Both the position numbers and the translations under genes were made by a program. From positions 1 through 64,000 of the forward strand of contig NZ_JAVFWO010000007.1 in assembly GCF_031085295.1 (NCBI RefSeq): DNA of 64,000 bases, in the 5' to 3' direction. The notes under the pieces are model-generated. The model saw nothing but the letters and a program-made list of their open reading frames with translations. It was not told the DNA's origin and did not search any database. Shown in pieces: positions 1 through 7,587 of the stretch. This DNA is from Microbacterium psychrotolerans (GTDB lineage Bacteria > Actinomycetota > Actinomycetes > Actinomycetales > Microbacteriaceae). Each line of letters starts with the position of its first letter. Position 1 is the first letter of the stretch.

Positions 1-2432
1 CGGCTGCGGACACCCCCGCGGCTCCGGCTGCGCCGGCTGCCCCGGGTGCCCCCAAGCCCGGCCCCGCTGCAGCGACGCCGCAGCCGCCCCGCCCGGGTGG
101 CACGCCGCGTCCCGGCAACAACCCCTTCGCATCGTCGCAGGGTATGGGCCAGCGTCCCGCCGGCCCGCGTCCGGGCAACAACCCCTTCGCGTCGGCGCAG
201 GGCATGGGCCAGCGCCCGAGCCCCGGCAACATCCCGCGTCCCCAGGCCCCGCGCCCGGGTGCTCCTCGCCCCGGCGCTCCGCGTCCGGGGGGCGCAGGTC
301 GCCCCGGTGGCGGCGGTCGTCCCGGTGCGCCGTTCCAGCAGCGTCCCGGCGGCCCCGGTCGTCCCGGTGGCGCCGGTGGCGGTGGCTTCCAGCGTCCTGG
401 CGGTGCTCCCGGTGGAGCGCCCGCGGGCGGCTTCGCGGGTCGTCCCGGCGGTGGTGGCGGTCGTGGCCGTGGCCCCGGCGGCGGCACCGCGGGCGCCTTC
501 GGCAAGGGCGGCGGCAAGTCGAAGCAGCGCAAGTCGCGTCGGGCGAAGCGTCAAGAGTTCGAGATGCGGTCGGCGCCGGTCGTCGGCGGCGTCAACGTCT
601 CGAAGGGCAACGGCGAGATCATCCGCCTGCGTCGCGGCGCATCGATCGCCGATTTCGCGGACAAGCTCGAGGCGCTGCGCGGCTACACCGTGCAGCCCGG
701 CACGCTCGTCACCATCCTGTTCAACCTGGGTGAGATGGCGACCGCGACCGAATCGCTCGACGAGGCCACCTTCGAGGTGCTCGGCGCCGAGCTCGGCTAC
801 AAGATCCAGATGGTCTCGCCCGAGGACGAGGACAAGGAGCTCCTCGAGGGCTTCGGTCTCGACCTCGAGGCCGAGCTGGAGGCGGAGAACGAGGAAGACC
901 TCGAGATCCGGCCTCCCGTCGTGACCGTCATGGGTCACGTCGACCACGGTAAGACGCGACTGCTCGACGCCATCCGCCAGACCAACGTGGTCGCGGGCGA
1001 GGCCGGCGGCATCACGCAGCACATCGGTGCATACCAGGTCTGGACCGAGCACGAGGGCATCGAGCGCGCGATCACCTTCATCGACACCCCGGGTCACGAG
1101 GCGTTCACCGCCATGCGTGCCCGCGGTGCGCAGGTGACCGACCTCGCGATCCTCGTGGTCGCCGCCGACGACGGCATCATGCCGCAGACGGTGGAGGCGC
1201 TCAACCACGCCCAGGCGGCCAACGTGCCGATCGTGGTCGCGGTGAACAAGGTCGACAAGCCCGACGCCAACCCGGCCAAGGTGCGCCAGCAGCTCACCGA
1301 GTACGGCCTGGTCGCCGAGGAGTACGGCGGCGACGTCATGTTCGTCGACGTCTCGGCTCGCCAGGGCACCGGCATCCAGCAGCTCCTCGACGCGGTGCTG
1401 CTCACCGCGGACGCGGGTCTGGACCTCACGGCAAACCCGAACAAGGACGCGCGCGGTGTCGCGATCGAAGCGAAGCTCGACAAGGGTCGCGGTTCGGTCG
1501 CCACGGTGCTCATCCAGTCCGGAACGCTGCGCGTCGGCGATGCGATCGTCGCCGGCACGGCGTACGGCCGCGTCCGCGCGATGGCCGACGAGAACGGCGA
1601 CCCGGTCGAGGAGGCCTTCCCGTCGCGTCCCGTGCAGGTGCAGGGTCTGAACTCGGTGCCGCGCGCCGGCGACACGTTCATCGTGACCGAGGAGGACCGC
1701 ACGGCCCGCCAGATCGCCGAGAAGCGTGAAGCGGCCGAGCGCAACGCCCAGCTGGCCAAGGCCCGCAAGCGCATCTCGCTCGAGGACTTCACCCGCGCTC
1801 TCGAAGAGGGCAAGGTCGAGTCGCTCAACCTCATCATCAAGGGTGACGTGTCGGGTGCCGTGGAGGCGCTCGAGGAATCGCTGCTCAAGATCGAGGTCGA
1901 CGACTCCGTCCAGCTGCGGATCATCCACCGCGGTGTGGGTGCGATCACCGAGTCCGACATCAACCTCGCGACGATCGACAACGCGATCGTCATCGGCTTC
2001 AACGTCCGTCCCGACACGAAGGCGCGCGAGCGCGCCGCTCGTGAGGGTGTGGATGTCCGGTTCTACTCGGTCATCTACAACGCGATCGACGATGTCGAGC
2101 AGTCGCTCAAGGGCCTGCTCAAGCCGGAGTACGAAGAGGTCCAGTCGGGCGTCGCCGAGATCCGCGAGGTGTTCCGCTCCTCGAAGTTCGGCAACATCGC
2201 CGGTGTCATCGTCCGCTCGGGCACGATCACGCGCAACGCCAAGGCGCGCGTCATCCGCGACGGCGTGGTCCTGGCCGACGGCCTGGCCATCGAGTCGCTG
2301 CGCCGGTTCAAGGACGACGTCACCGAGGTCCGTACGGACTTCGAAGCCGGTATCGGCCTCGGCAAGTACAACGACATCCAGGTGGGCGACGAGATCGAGA
2401 CCACCGAGATGGTCGAGAAGCCCCGCGCGTAA
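1..2432 (+). CDS. infB: Translation initiation factor IF-2, 5' end missing
   Basis: IF-2 is the cytoplasmic GTPase that places initiator fMet-tRNA on the 30S subunit and promotes 50S joining. The gene is cut by the left edge; the frame is open from base 3 to TAA at 2430-2432. Up to about base 560 the protein is a Gly/Pro/Ala/Arg-rich linker, as is usual for actinobacterial IF-2. The G domain follows, with G1 GHVDHGKT at 933-956, G3 DTPGH from 1083 and NKVDK (G4) at 1245-1259, and then the C-terminal beta-barrel and tRNA-binding domains. rbfA follows in the usual order. Identification is certain; only the true start lies outside the window. Confidence 0.98.
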   Translation, partial: AADTPAAPAAPAAPGAPKPGPAAATPQPPRPGGTPRPGNNPFASSQGMGQRPAGPRPGNNPFASAQGMGQRPSPGNIPRPQAPRPGAPRPGAPRPGGAGRPGGGGRPGAPFQQRPGGPGRPGGAGGGGFQRPGGAPGGAPAGGFAGRPGGGGGRGRGPGGGTAGAFGKGGGKSKQRKSRRAKRQEFEMRSAPVVGGVNVSKGNGEIIRLRRGASIADFADKLEALRGYTVQPGTLVTILFNLGEMATATESLDEATFEVLGAELGYKIQMVSPEDEDKELLEGFGLDLEAELEAENEEDLEIRPPVVTVMGHVDHGKTRLLDAIRQTNVVAGEAGGITQHIGAYQVWTEHEGIERAITFIDTPGHEAFTAMRARGAQVTDLAILVVAADDGIMPQTVEALNHAQAANVPIVVAVNKVDKPDANPAKVRQQLTEYGLVAEEYGGDVMFVDVSARQGTGIQQLLDAVLLTADAGLDLTANPNKDARGVAIEAKLDKGRGSVATVLIQSGTLRVGDAIVAGTAYGRVRAMADENGDPVEEAFPSRPVQVQGLNSVPRAGDTFIVTEEDRTARQIAEKREAAERNAQLAKARKRISLEDFTRALEEGKVESLNLIIKGDVSGAVEALEESLLKIEVDDSVQLRIIHRGVGAITESDINLATIDNAIVIGFNVRPDTKARERAAREGVDVRFYSVIYNAIDDVEQSLKGLLKPEYEEVQSGVAEIREVFRSSKFGNIAGVIVRSGTITRNAKARVIRDGVVLADGLAIESLRRFKDDVTEVRTDFEAGIGLGKYNDIQVGDEIETTEMVEKPRA
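107..214 (+). repeat. 60-bp-period duplication in the infB linker
   Basis: Two copies of a segment encoding PGNNPFASxQGMGQRP lie exactly 60 bases apart (about 107-154 and 167-214), differing at a few bases. It is an in-frame tandem duplication inside the low-complexity IF-2 linker. Confidence 0.85.
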
Positions 2433-2439
2433 GTCGCGC

Positions 2440-2479
2440 GCGTGAGGGGCGTCCTGCATCGTCAGGGCGTCCCTCACGC
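2440..2479 (+). terminator. Hairpin between infB and rbfA
   Basis: GCGTGAGGG (2440-2448) pairs with CCCTCACGC (2471-2479). The inner arm continues pairing with two wobbles to a 6-base loop at 2457-2462, about 17 pairs in all. There is no clear U run, so it may be an attenuator, a processing site or a GC-rich terminator. Confidence 0.55.
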
Positions 2480-2497
2480 TTCGAAAGGAGCAGCATC

Positions 2498-2932
2498 ATG
2501 TCTTCGGAACGTCAGGCCCGGCTGGGCGACCGCATCCGCGTCATCCTGGCCGAGAGGCTCGAGAAGGGCCTGCGCGACCCGCGGCTCGGATTCGTGACCA
2601 TCACCGATGTGAAGGTGACCGGCGACCTCCAGCACGCCTCCGTGTTCTACACGGTGCTGGGCTCGCCCGAGGAGCGCGAAGGATCCGCCGCGGCGCTGAA
2701 GTCCGCGACCGGGATGCTGCGCTCGGAGGTGGGCAAGCACCTCAACGTGCGCCTCACCCCCTCGCTCGAGTTCATCCCCGACGCGATCCCCGAGAACGCC
2801 GGCCACATCGCCGACCTCCTGCGCGAAGCACAGGAGCGCGACGCCGCGGTGGCAGGCCTGGCCTCGTCCGCGACGTACGCCGGCGACGCCGACCCGTACG
2901 TCAAGCCGCGCGAGCTCGACGGCGAGGACTGA
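2498..2932 (+). CDS. rbfA: Ribosome-binding factor A
   Basis: A 144-residue KH-fold protein that binds the 30S subunit late in assembly and helps 16S rRNA maturation. The N-terminal part fits the family (RLGDRIRVILAERLEKGLRDPRLGFVTIT), followed by the conserved block ending PELVF-like in other members and here reading TPSLEFIPDAIPENA. A C-terminal extension of about 25 residues is rich in Ala and Asp. The ATG at 2498 follows a good ribosome site (AAAGGAG, about 9 bases upstream). The gene lies directly after infB on the same strand, the classical arrangement. Confidence 0.96.
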   Translation: MSSERQARLGDRIRVILAERLEKGLRDPRLGFVTITDVKVTGDLQHASVFYTVLGSPEEREGSAAALKSATGMLRSEVGKHLNVRLTPSLEFIPDAIPENAGHIADLLREAQERDAAVAGLASSATYAGDADPYVKPRELDGED

Positions 2933-2950
2933 GTCCTCGTCGCCATCGAC

Positions 2951-2980
2951 ACGCCGCGACCGGTCCTCCGGTCGCGGCGT
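2951..2980. terminator. Perfect 13-bp hairpin after rbfA
   Basis: ACGCCGCGACCGG (2951-2963) and its exact complement (2968-2980) flank a 4-base loop TCCT. It sits between rbfA and the mutY tail relic on the opposite strand, so it probably served as a shared bidirectional terminator. Confidence 0.85.
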
Positions 2981-2999
2981 CGTCGTTTCGGCGCTGTCT

Positions 3000-3095
3000 T
3001 CAGCGCGGCAGGCGCAGCAGCCCGTCGGATGCCTCGGCCAGCCCGTCCGCGATGAGCGAGTCGATGGCCCGGTCCCGCTGGAGCGGGTCGTGCAT
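3000..3095 (-). pseudogene. Relic of the 3' end of a mutY gene
   Basis: Read on the minus strand to TGA at 3002-3000, this segment encodes MHDPLQRDRAIDSLIADGLA and then a short tail ending LLRLPR. Aligned without gaps to the last 26 residues of the intact MutY at 4016-4936 (QRDRAITSLADDGLVE and onward), 16 positions are identical. No glycosylase domain precedes it: upstream (3096-3355) I find no recognisable coding sequence. It is a leftover C-terminus, convergent with rbfA where a mutY gene could be expected, and divergent enough not to be a recent copy of the neighbour's tail. Confidence 0.75.
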
Positions 3096-3355
3096 GGAGG
3101 AATGCCAGGGTGTGGAGTAGCGCCGCATCAAGCGCGCGGAACATGCTTACGGCATGCGAGCCGGAGCAGGTTCACGCCATTCGCGGCGCCATTCACGGAA
3201 ACTTCGTCGTCTGCCGCGTTAGCCGCGCCGGGACGCGCGGTCGGGTGCATGCCGCGCGCGGTGTATCGACTCGATAACGTCGTCTGGGCAAGAATCAGCG
3301 CCGTGCAAGAATCGTCTCGCCCGTCATGCCGGACGGCCCCGAGTGAGGTTGTTCG
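3096..3355. other. Gap with no gene recognised
   Basis: Between the mutY relic and the lipoprotein gene I see no convincing coding frame, RNA gene or strong hairpin. The sequence is slightly less GC-rich than the surroundings. A GATAAC-like -10 box (about 3274-3279) may belong to the lipoprotein gene. Confidence 0.4.
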
Positions 3356-4009
3356 ATGGTGATTTTGCGCGCGCGTGGCCTGTGCGTTCCAGCTCTCGCG
3401 GTCGCGGTCGCGCTGACGGGATGCACCGCGCCGGTGAGCGACGTCGCAGCACCGGCGCCGGCGTCTACGTCGCCGTCACCGGTCATGAGTCCGCCGACGC
3501 CATCTCCCTCGTCGAAGTCCGACCCGGCGTTGATCAGCGCACGAGGGATCGGCCCTTACATCCTCGGCGGGTCGTTCGCCGAAGCCCTCGAACTGCTGGG
3601 CGTCGCCGAAGAGCGATCGTTGCCCGCGGAAGGCTTCGAGGACAGATGCCCCTGGTTCGCGTCCGCTACCGGCCTCGACTCGCTCATGACGTACGTGATC
3701 GCCGACGTCGTCCAAGAGAGTGGAGTGTCCGCGGCAACCGACGTCATCCACAGCGTCTCGGTACAGGACGGCGGAGCGGCGGGAATGCTGCTCCCGCTCA
3801 CCGACGCCGGGGTCGGCCTGCGCTCGTCCGAGGAAGATGTGCGAGCCGTCTATCCGGACGCCGCCACTGAAGACGCCTTGAACGCGGACTCCGCTTTGAG
3901 AGTCACGGAGGGCCGGGGCGCCATCGTCTTTGAGTTTCGCGACGGGGTCGCCTACTTCATCACTGTGCTCCCCGCTAGCGAACCCCTACCTGCCGAGTAC
4001 TGCGGCTGA
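3356..4009 (+). CDS. Predicted lipoprotein of unknown function
   Basis: 217 residues. The N-terminus has basic residues, a hydrophobic stretch and a lipobox LTGC at about residues 20-23, followed by a Pro/Ser/Thr-rich linker, so the mature protein should be lipid-anchored outside the membrane. The globular part (from about residue 60) has three cysteines (in DRCPW, and near the C-terminus YCG) but no family I recognise. Codon use is less GC-biased than in its neighbours (TTGATC, TTTGAGTTT, TTGAGAGTC). It lies between a mutY tail relic and intact mutY, suggesting it arrived by recombination. Confidence 0.75.
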   Translation: MVILRARGLCVPALAVAVALTGCTAPVSDVAAPAPASTSPSPVMSPPTPSPSSKSDPALISARGIGPYILGGSFAEALELLGVAEERSLPAEGFEDRCPWFASATGLDSLMTYVIADVVQESGVSAATDVIHSVSVQDGGAAGMLLPLTDAGVGLRSSEEDVRAVYPDAATEDALNADSALRVTEGRGAIVFEFRDGVAYFITVLPASEPLPAEYCG

Positions 4010-4015
4010 CCCTCG

Positions 4016-4936
4016 TCAGCGCGCAAGGTGCGCGAACCCGTCATCCAGCTCGACGAGGCCGTCGTCAGCGAGAGAGGTGATCGCACGATCGCGCTGGTGC
4101 GCGTCCGGCCAGTCCGGGAGCAACGCATCGATCCGGATCCCGGTCGCCGCGGCATCCCGCAGCCTCTTCAGCACCGCACCGCGCGCCTGGCGGTCGCTGC
4201 CCTCGTAGCGCGCCTGCTTGCGGCGGACGTCGCCGGTGTCGGGGTACCCCGCGGCCCGCCAGGCACAGCGGTCCCGCAGCGGGCATGCGTCGCAGCGCGG
4301 TGCCCGCGCGACGCAGACGGTGGCGCCGAGCTCCATGGCGGCTGCGTTCACGACGGCCGACATGTCGCGGTCGTGGGGGAGGATCGCCGCCATCGCCTCG
4401 AGGTCGCGCCGCGACGGCGGGCCGGGTTGAGACCTGCCGTCGATCGCGCGGGCCAGCACGCGCCGCGTGTTCGTGTCGACCACGGGATGCCGGTCGCCGT
4501 AGGCGAACACGGCCACCGCGCGTGCGGTGTAGTCGCCGATGCCGGTGAGGGCGAGGAGCGCGTCGACGTCACGGGGAACGACTCCGCCGTGGCGATCACG
4601 GATCTCCACCGCAGCGCGATGCAGCCACAGCGCGCGCCGCGGATAGCCCAGGTTCGCCCACTGCCGCACCGCGTCGGCGGGCGGAGCGGCAGCGAGGTCC
4701 GCCGGTGTGGGCCATCGCTCGAGCCATGCCTCCAGATGCGGGATGACCCGCGTGACGGGCGTCTGCTGCAGCATGAACTCGCTCACCAGCACGCCCCACG
4801 CCCCGAATCCCGGCCGTCGCCACGGCAGGTCGCGAGCGTGCGTCGAATACCACTCCACGAGTGCTCCGCCGAGATCTGGGGGGCTCGCCAGCACGGGCGG
4901 CTCCGCGAGATCGGAGGGCGTCGCAGGCTCGGGCAT
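4016..4936 (-). CDS. mutY: Adenine DNA glycosylase MutY
   Basis: Removes adenine mispaired with 8-oxoguanine. In the 306 residues, catalytic Glu53 lies in SEFMLQQTPV. The helix-hairpin-helix LTGIGDYTARA is at about 129-140, and the catalytic Asp is Asp154 in PVVDTNTRR. Cysteines 208, 215, 218 and 224 form the C-x6-C-x2-C-x5-C [4Fe-4S] cluster site. The protein is shorter than E. coli MutY (350), and the region after the cluster does not show the usual NUDIX-like 8-oxoG-reading domain. The ATG at 4936 is 7 bases from a TACGCT -10 box, so the transcript is probably leaderless. A second, older mutY tail lies about 1 kb downstream. Confidence 0.95.
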   Translation of the reverse strand: MPEPATPSDLAEPPVLASPPDLGGALVEWYSTHARDLPWRRPGFGAWGVLVSEFMLQQTPVTRVIPHLEAWLERWPTPADLAAAPPADAVRQWANLGYPRRALWLHRAAVEIRDRHGGVVPRDVDALLALTGIGDYTARAVAVFAYGDRHPVVDTNTRRVLARAIDGRSQPGPPSRRDLEAMAAILPHDRDMSAVVNAAAMELGATVCVARAPRCDACPLRDRCAWRAAGYPDTGDVRRKQARYEGSDRQARGAVLKRLRDAAATGIRIDALLPDWPDAHQRDRAITSLADDGLVELDDGFAHLAR

Positions 4937-4943
4937 GCGCTCC

Positions 4944-4949
4944 AGCGTA
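4944..4949 (-). promoter_or_regulatory. -10 box for mutY
   Basis: TACGCT on the minus strand, 7 bases before the ATG at 4936, compatible with a leaderless mRNA. Confidence 0.5.
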
Positions 4950-4962
4950 CGTGCGGAGATCC

Positions 4963-4995
4963 ACCCTTTCGCGCTTCCGGGAAGCGCGAAAGGGT
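4963..4995. repeat. Perfect 15-bp inverted repeat in a divergent promoter gap
   Basis: ACCCTTTCGCGCTTC (4963-4977) and its exact complement (4981-4995) are separated by CGG. Transcription diverges here (mutY left, kinase gene right), so a terminator is not expected. An operator, a REP-like element or a mini-element remnant are possible. Confidence 0.8.
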
Positions 4996-5031
4996 AGATG
5001 TCCGCCGCACGGGGCGGCCGTTCGCGGCCCG

Positions 5032-5037
5032 TAGGCT
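5032..5037 (+). promoter_or_regulatory. -10 box for the kinase gene
   Basis: TAGGCT ends 6 bases before the ATG at 5044. Confidence 0.55.
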
Positions 5038-5043
5038 GGAACC

Positions 5044-5724
5044 ATGCGTCTTCCCGTCACGCCGACCACGACGTTGTGGCGCGAACTGCGCGACCGCGTC
5101 CGGCGACACAACGCCGGCGGCCGCGTCATCGTGGCGGTCGACGGGCTGGACGGCGCCGGCAAGACGGTGTTCGCCGACGGGCTCGCCGAAGTGTTCGCCG
5201 AAACCGGCGATGCGGTGTTCCGAGCCAGCACCGACGGCTTTCACCGGCCCCGAAGCGAGCGTTATCTCCGCGGCCGCCACAGCCCTGAGGGCTTCTACCG
5301 CGACTCCTTCGACTATGCGACCTTCCGGCGCGTGCTGATCGATCCGTTCCGCGACGGCGCGCAGACCGCCGGCACCACCGGCTTCCAGCTGGCGGCCTTC
5401 GACGTCGTCCGCGACGCCCCCGTCGAGTCGCAGTGGGTCACCGCGCCGCTGGATGCCGTGCTCGTGGTGGACGGCGTCTTCCTGCACAGGCCCGAGCTGC
5501 GAGACCTGTGGGACTGGTCGATCTGGCTCGACGTGCCCTTCGAGGTCTCCTACGCGCGCATGGCGTTGCGAGACGGATCTGACCCCGACCCGGACGCGTA
5601 CTCGAACGCCCGGTACCGGCAGGGGCAGGAGATCTACCTCCGCGAGGCGCGACCGCAGGAGGCGGCATCCGTCATCGTCGACAACGTCGATCTCGCGCAC
5701 CCACGGATCGTCGGGCGCAGCTGA
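5044..5724 (+). CDS. Uridine kinase-like P-loop NTPase
   Basis: 226 residues of the nucleoside/phosphoribulokinase-like P-loop class. Walker A is GLDGAGKT at about residues 34-41, followed by STDGFHRPRSERYLRG, the acidic-His block typical of uridine kinase and related enzymes. It would phosphorylate a small hydroxyl substrate with NTP, but which one cannot be read from sequence. The stop codon overlaps the truB start by one base (TGATG), so the two are probably translated together. A TAGGCT box just upstream suggests a leaderless transcript. Confidence 0.8.
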   Translation: MRLPVTPTTTLWRELRDRVRRHNAGGRVIVAVDGLDGAGKTVFADGLAEVFAETGDAVFRASTDGFHRPRSERYLRGRHSPEGFYRDSFDYATFRRVLIDPFRDGAQTAGTTGFQLAAFDVVRDAPVESQWVTAPLDAVLVVDGVFLHRPELRDLWDWSIWLDVPFEVSYARMALRDGSDPDPDAYSNARYRQGQEIYLREARPQEAASVIVDNVDLAHPRIVGRS

Positions 5725-6671
5725 TGGCGGCACCCGGGATCCTGCTCGTCGACAAGCCCGGCGGCATCACGTCGCACGACGTCGTCGCACGAGCGCGCCG
5801 CGCACTGGGCACGCGCAAGATCGGCCACGCCGGGACGCTCGACCCGATGGCCACCGGCCTGCTCGTCCTCGGCGTCGAAGGCGCGACGCGGCTGCTGACG
5901 TTCATCGTCGGGCTCGACAAGACATACGAGGCGACGATCAGGCTGGGCGTCGCCACCGACACCGACGACGCGGAGGGGCAGGTCGTCTCGGTGACGGATG
6001 CCGCATCGCTCGACTCCCCGGCGATCAAGGCGGGCATCGACGCTCTCACCGGCCCCATCTCGCAGGTCCCCAGCACGTATTCGGCGATCAAGGTCGACGG
6101 GCGTCGCGCCTACGACCTCGCCCGCGCGGGGGAGGACGTGCAGCTCAAGGCGCGCGAGGTCGTGGTGTCGCGGTTCGAGGTCCTCGCCGAGCGGCGCCTC
6201 TCGACCGGCTCGGGGATCTCAGGGGCGGACGCAGGCGCCGTGGGCGCGGGCGCGGCGGCGCCGGGCGTCATCGATGTCGATGTCGTCGTCGACTGTTCGA
6301 GCGGCACGTACATCCGCTCGCTCGCCCGTGACCTCGGCGCCGCGCTCGGCGTGGGCGGGCACCTCACGGCGCTGCGACGCACCCGCATCGGTCCTTTCGA
6401 CGTGGCCGGGGCGCCCGGCATCGAGGACCTCGCCGACGCGACGATGGCCGACCCCGCCACGGCAGCGGGTGCGGTGCTCGGCCGGTTCGAGGTGACGGCC
6501 GACGAGGCGCGCGACCTCCGCCACGGCAAGCGGCTGTCCGGGGCCGCCGGCCGCCTTCCCGCAGAACCGGCCGCGGCGATCGATCCCGACGGCCGACTCG
6601 TCGGCGTCGTCGAGCGCCGAGGCGACGACGTCAAGAGCGCGATGAACATGCCCGAGGAGGCCGCCCGATGA
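5724..6671 (+). CDS. truB: tRNA pseudouridine(55) synthase TruB
   Basis: Makes pseudouridine 55 in the T-loop of tRNAs. The 315 residues begin ILLVDKPGGITSHDVV, and the catalytic Asp is Asp40 in GHAGTLDPMATG. The later motif CSSGTYIRSLARDLG is also present. An Ala/Gly-rich insertion of about 25 residues (after RRLSTGSG) sits between conserved blocks. The C-terminal part is PUA-like. The ATG overlaps the upstream kinase stop by one base and the stop overlaps the next gene by four (ATGA). Order infB-rbfA-truB-ribF is conserved in bacteria. Confidence 0.96.
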   Translation: MAAPGILLVDKPGGITSHDVVARARRALGTRKIGHAGTLDPMATGLLVLGVEGATRLLTFIVGLDKTYEATIRLGVATDTDDAEGQVVSVTDAASLDSPAIKAGIDALTGPISQVPSTYSAIKVDGRRAYDLARAGEDVQLKAREVVVSRFEVLAERRLSTGSGISGADAGAVGAGAAAPGVIDVDVVVDCSSGTYIRSLARDLGAALGVGGHLTALRRTRIGPFDVAGAPGIEDLADATMADPATAAGAVLGRFEVTADEARDLRHGKRLSGAAGRLPAEPAAAIDPDGRLVGVVERRGDDVKSAMNMPEEAAR

Positions 6672-7036
6672 TCCTGTGGTTCACGATCGCCCAGGTCGTC
6701 GTCGCGGTCGCCGCAGGTCTCTTCTGCGTCATCGCCGGGCTCGCCGGCCGGCGGCCGAGCGACTGGACGGTCGGCGCTCTGGCCCTCGTCGAGCTCCTGC
6801 TGCTGGCGCAGGTCGTCATCGCGATCGTCGCTCCGTTCGCGGGCAATCCGCCGTCGGGGAGCCTCCTGGAGTTCTGGGTCTACCTCGTCTCCGCCGTGCT
6901 GCTGCCCGTCGCCGCCGTCGCGTGGGCGCTGCTCGAGCGCAGCCGCTGGAGCACGGTGATCATGGGCATCGCGGCGCTGTCCATCGCCGTCATGGTCTGG
7001 CGGATGCAGGTGATCTGGACAGTCCAGCTCGCCTGA
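6668..7036 (+). CDS. Small membrane protein between truB and ribF
   Basis: 122 residues with about four hydrophobic helices: an N-terminal IAQVVVAVAAGLFCVIAGLA, a segment around ALVELLLLAQVVIAIVAPF, one around YLVSAVLLPVAAVAWALL and one around VIMGIAALSIAVMVW. I recognise no catalytic motif. The four-base overlap with truB (ATGA) implies co-translation. Very likely a real gene; function unknown. Confidence 0.8.
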   Translation: MILWFTIAQVVVAVAAGLFCVIAGLAGRRPSDWTVGALALVELLLLAQVVIAIVAPFAGNPPSGSLLEFWVYLVSAVLLPVAAVAWALLERSRWSTVIMGIAALSIAVMVWRMQVIWTVQLA

Positions 7037-7128
7037 CGGTCGCCGCTTGGTGGCGGCGGCCGCCGGCACCGAAGCTCCGGAATGCCGTCGCGAGTCATGG
7101 TGGCGGAACCGGCGCCGGCGGCACGAAC

Positions 7129-7134
7129 TAAACT
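7129..7134 (+). promoter_or_regulatory. -10 box before the 7144 gene
   Basis: TAAACT ends 9 bases before the ATG at 7144, giving a short-leader or leaderless transcript that would also carry ribF. Confidence 0.5.
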
Positions 7135-7143
7135 CGTCTGGTT

Positions 7144-7587
7144 ATGTCGTCTTCCGCCCGCCCCCGCATGACCGGCATCGGCCGCGTGCTCGTGATCGTC
7201 TACGCGATCATGGCCCTCGGTGCCACCGGTCGGTCCTTCGTGCAGATCGTCGAGCGTTTCGACGAGGCGCCGCTCGCCTACACTCTCTCGGCGCTCTCGG
7301 CGGTCGTGTACATCGTCGCCACGCTGGCACTGGTCTTCGCCGGCCGGCGCGGGTGGTACGTGGTCGCGTGGGTGGCGATCGTGTTCGAGCTCGTCGGCGT
7401 GCTGATCGTCGGCACGCTGAGCTTCGTGATGCCGGAGCTGTTCGCCCACCCGACGGTCTGGTCCTGGTACGGGATGGGCTACTTGTTCGTGCCCCTCGTG
7501 CTGCCGTTCCTCGGTCTCTGGTGGCTGGCGACGCATCGTCCCGTCGCGCAGCCCACCGGGGCGACGACTGCGGCGGTGGCATCGTGA
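7144..7587 (+). CDS. Small integral membrane protein upstream of ribF
   Basis: 147 residues with four predicted membrane helices (around VLVIVYAIMALGATGRSF, TLSALSAVVYIVATLALVF, VVAWVAIVFELVGVLIV and YLFVPLVLPFLGLWWLA). The C-terminus is a short Ala/Thr-rich tail. The end overlaps the ribF GTG start by four bases (GTGA). No family recognised. Confidence 0.8.
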   Translation: MSSSARPRMTGIGRVLVIVYAIMALGATGRSFVQIVERFDEAPLAYTLSALSAVVYIVATLALVFAGRRGWYVVAWVAIVFELVGVLIVGTLSFVMPELFAHPTVWSWYGMGYLFVPLVLPFLGLWWLATHRPVAQPTGATTAAVAS

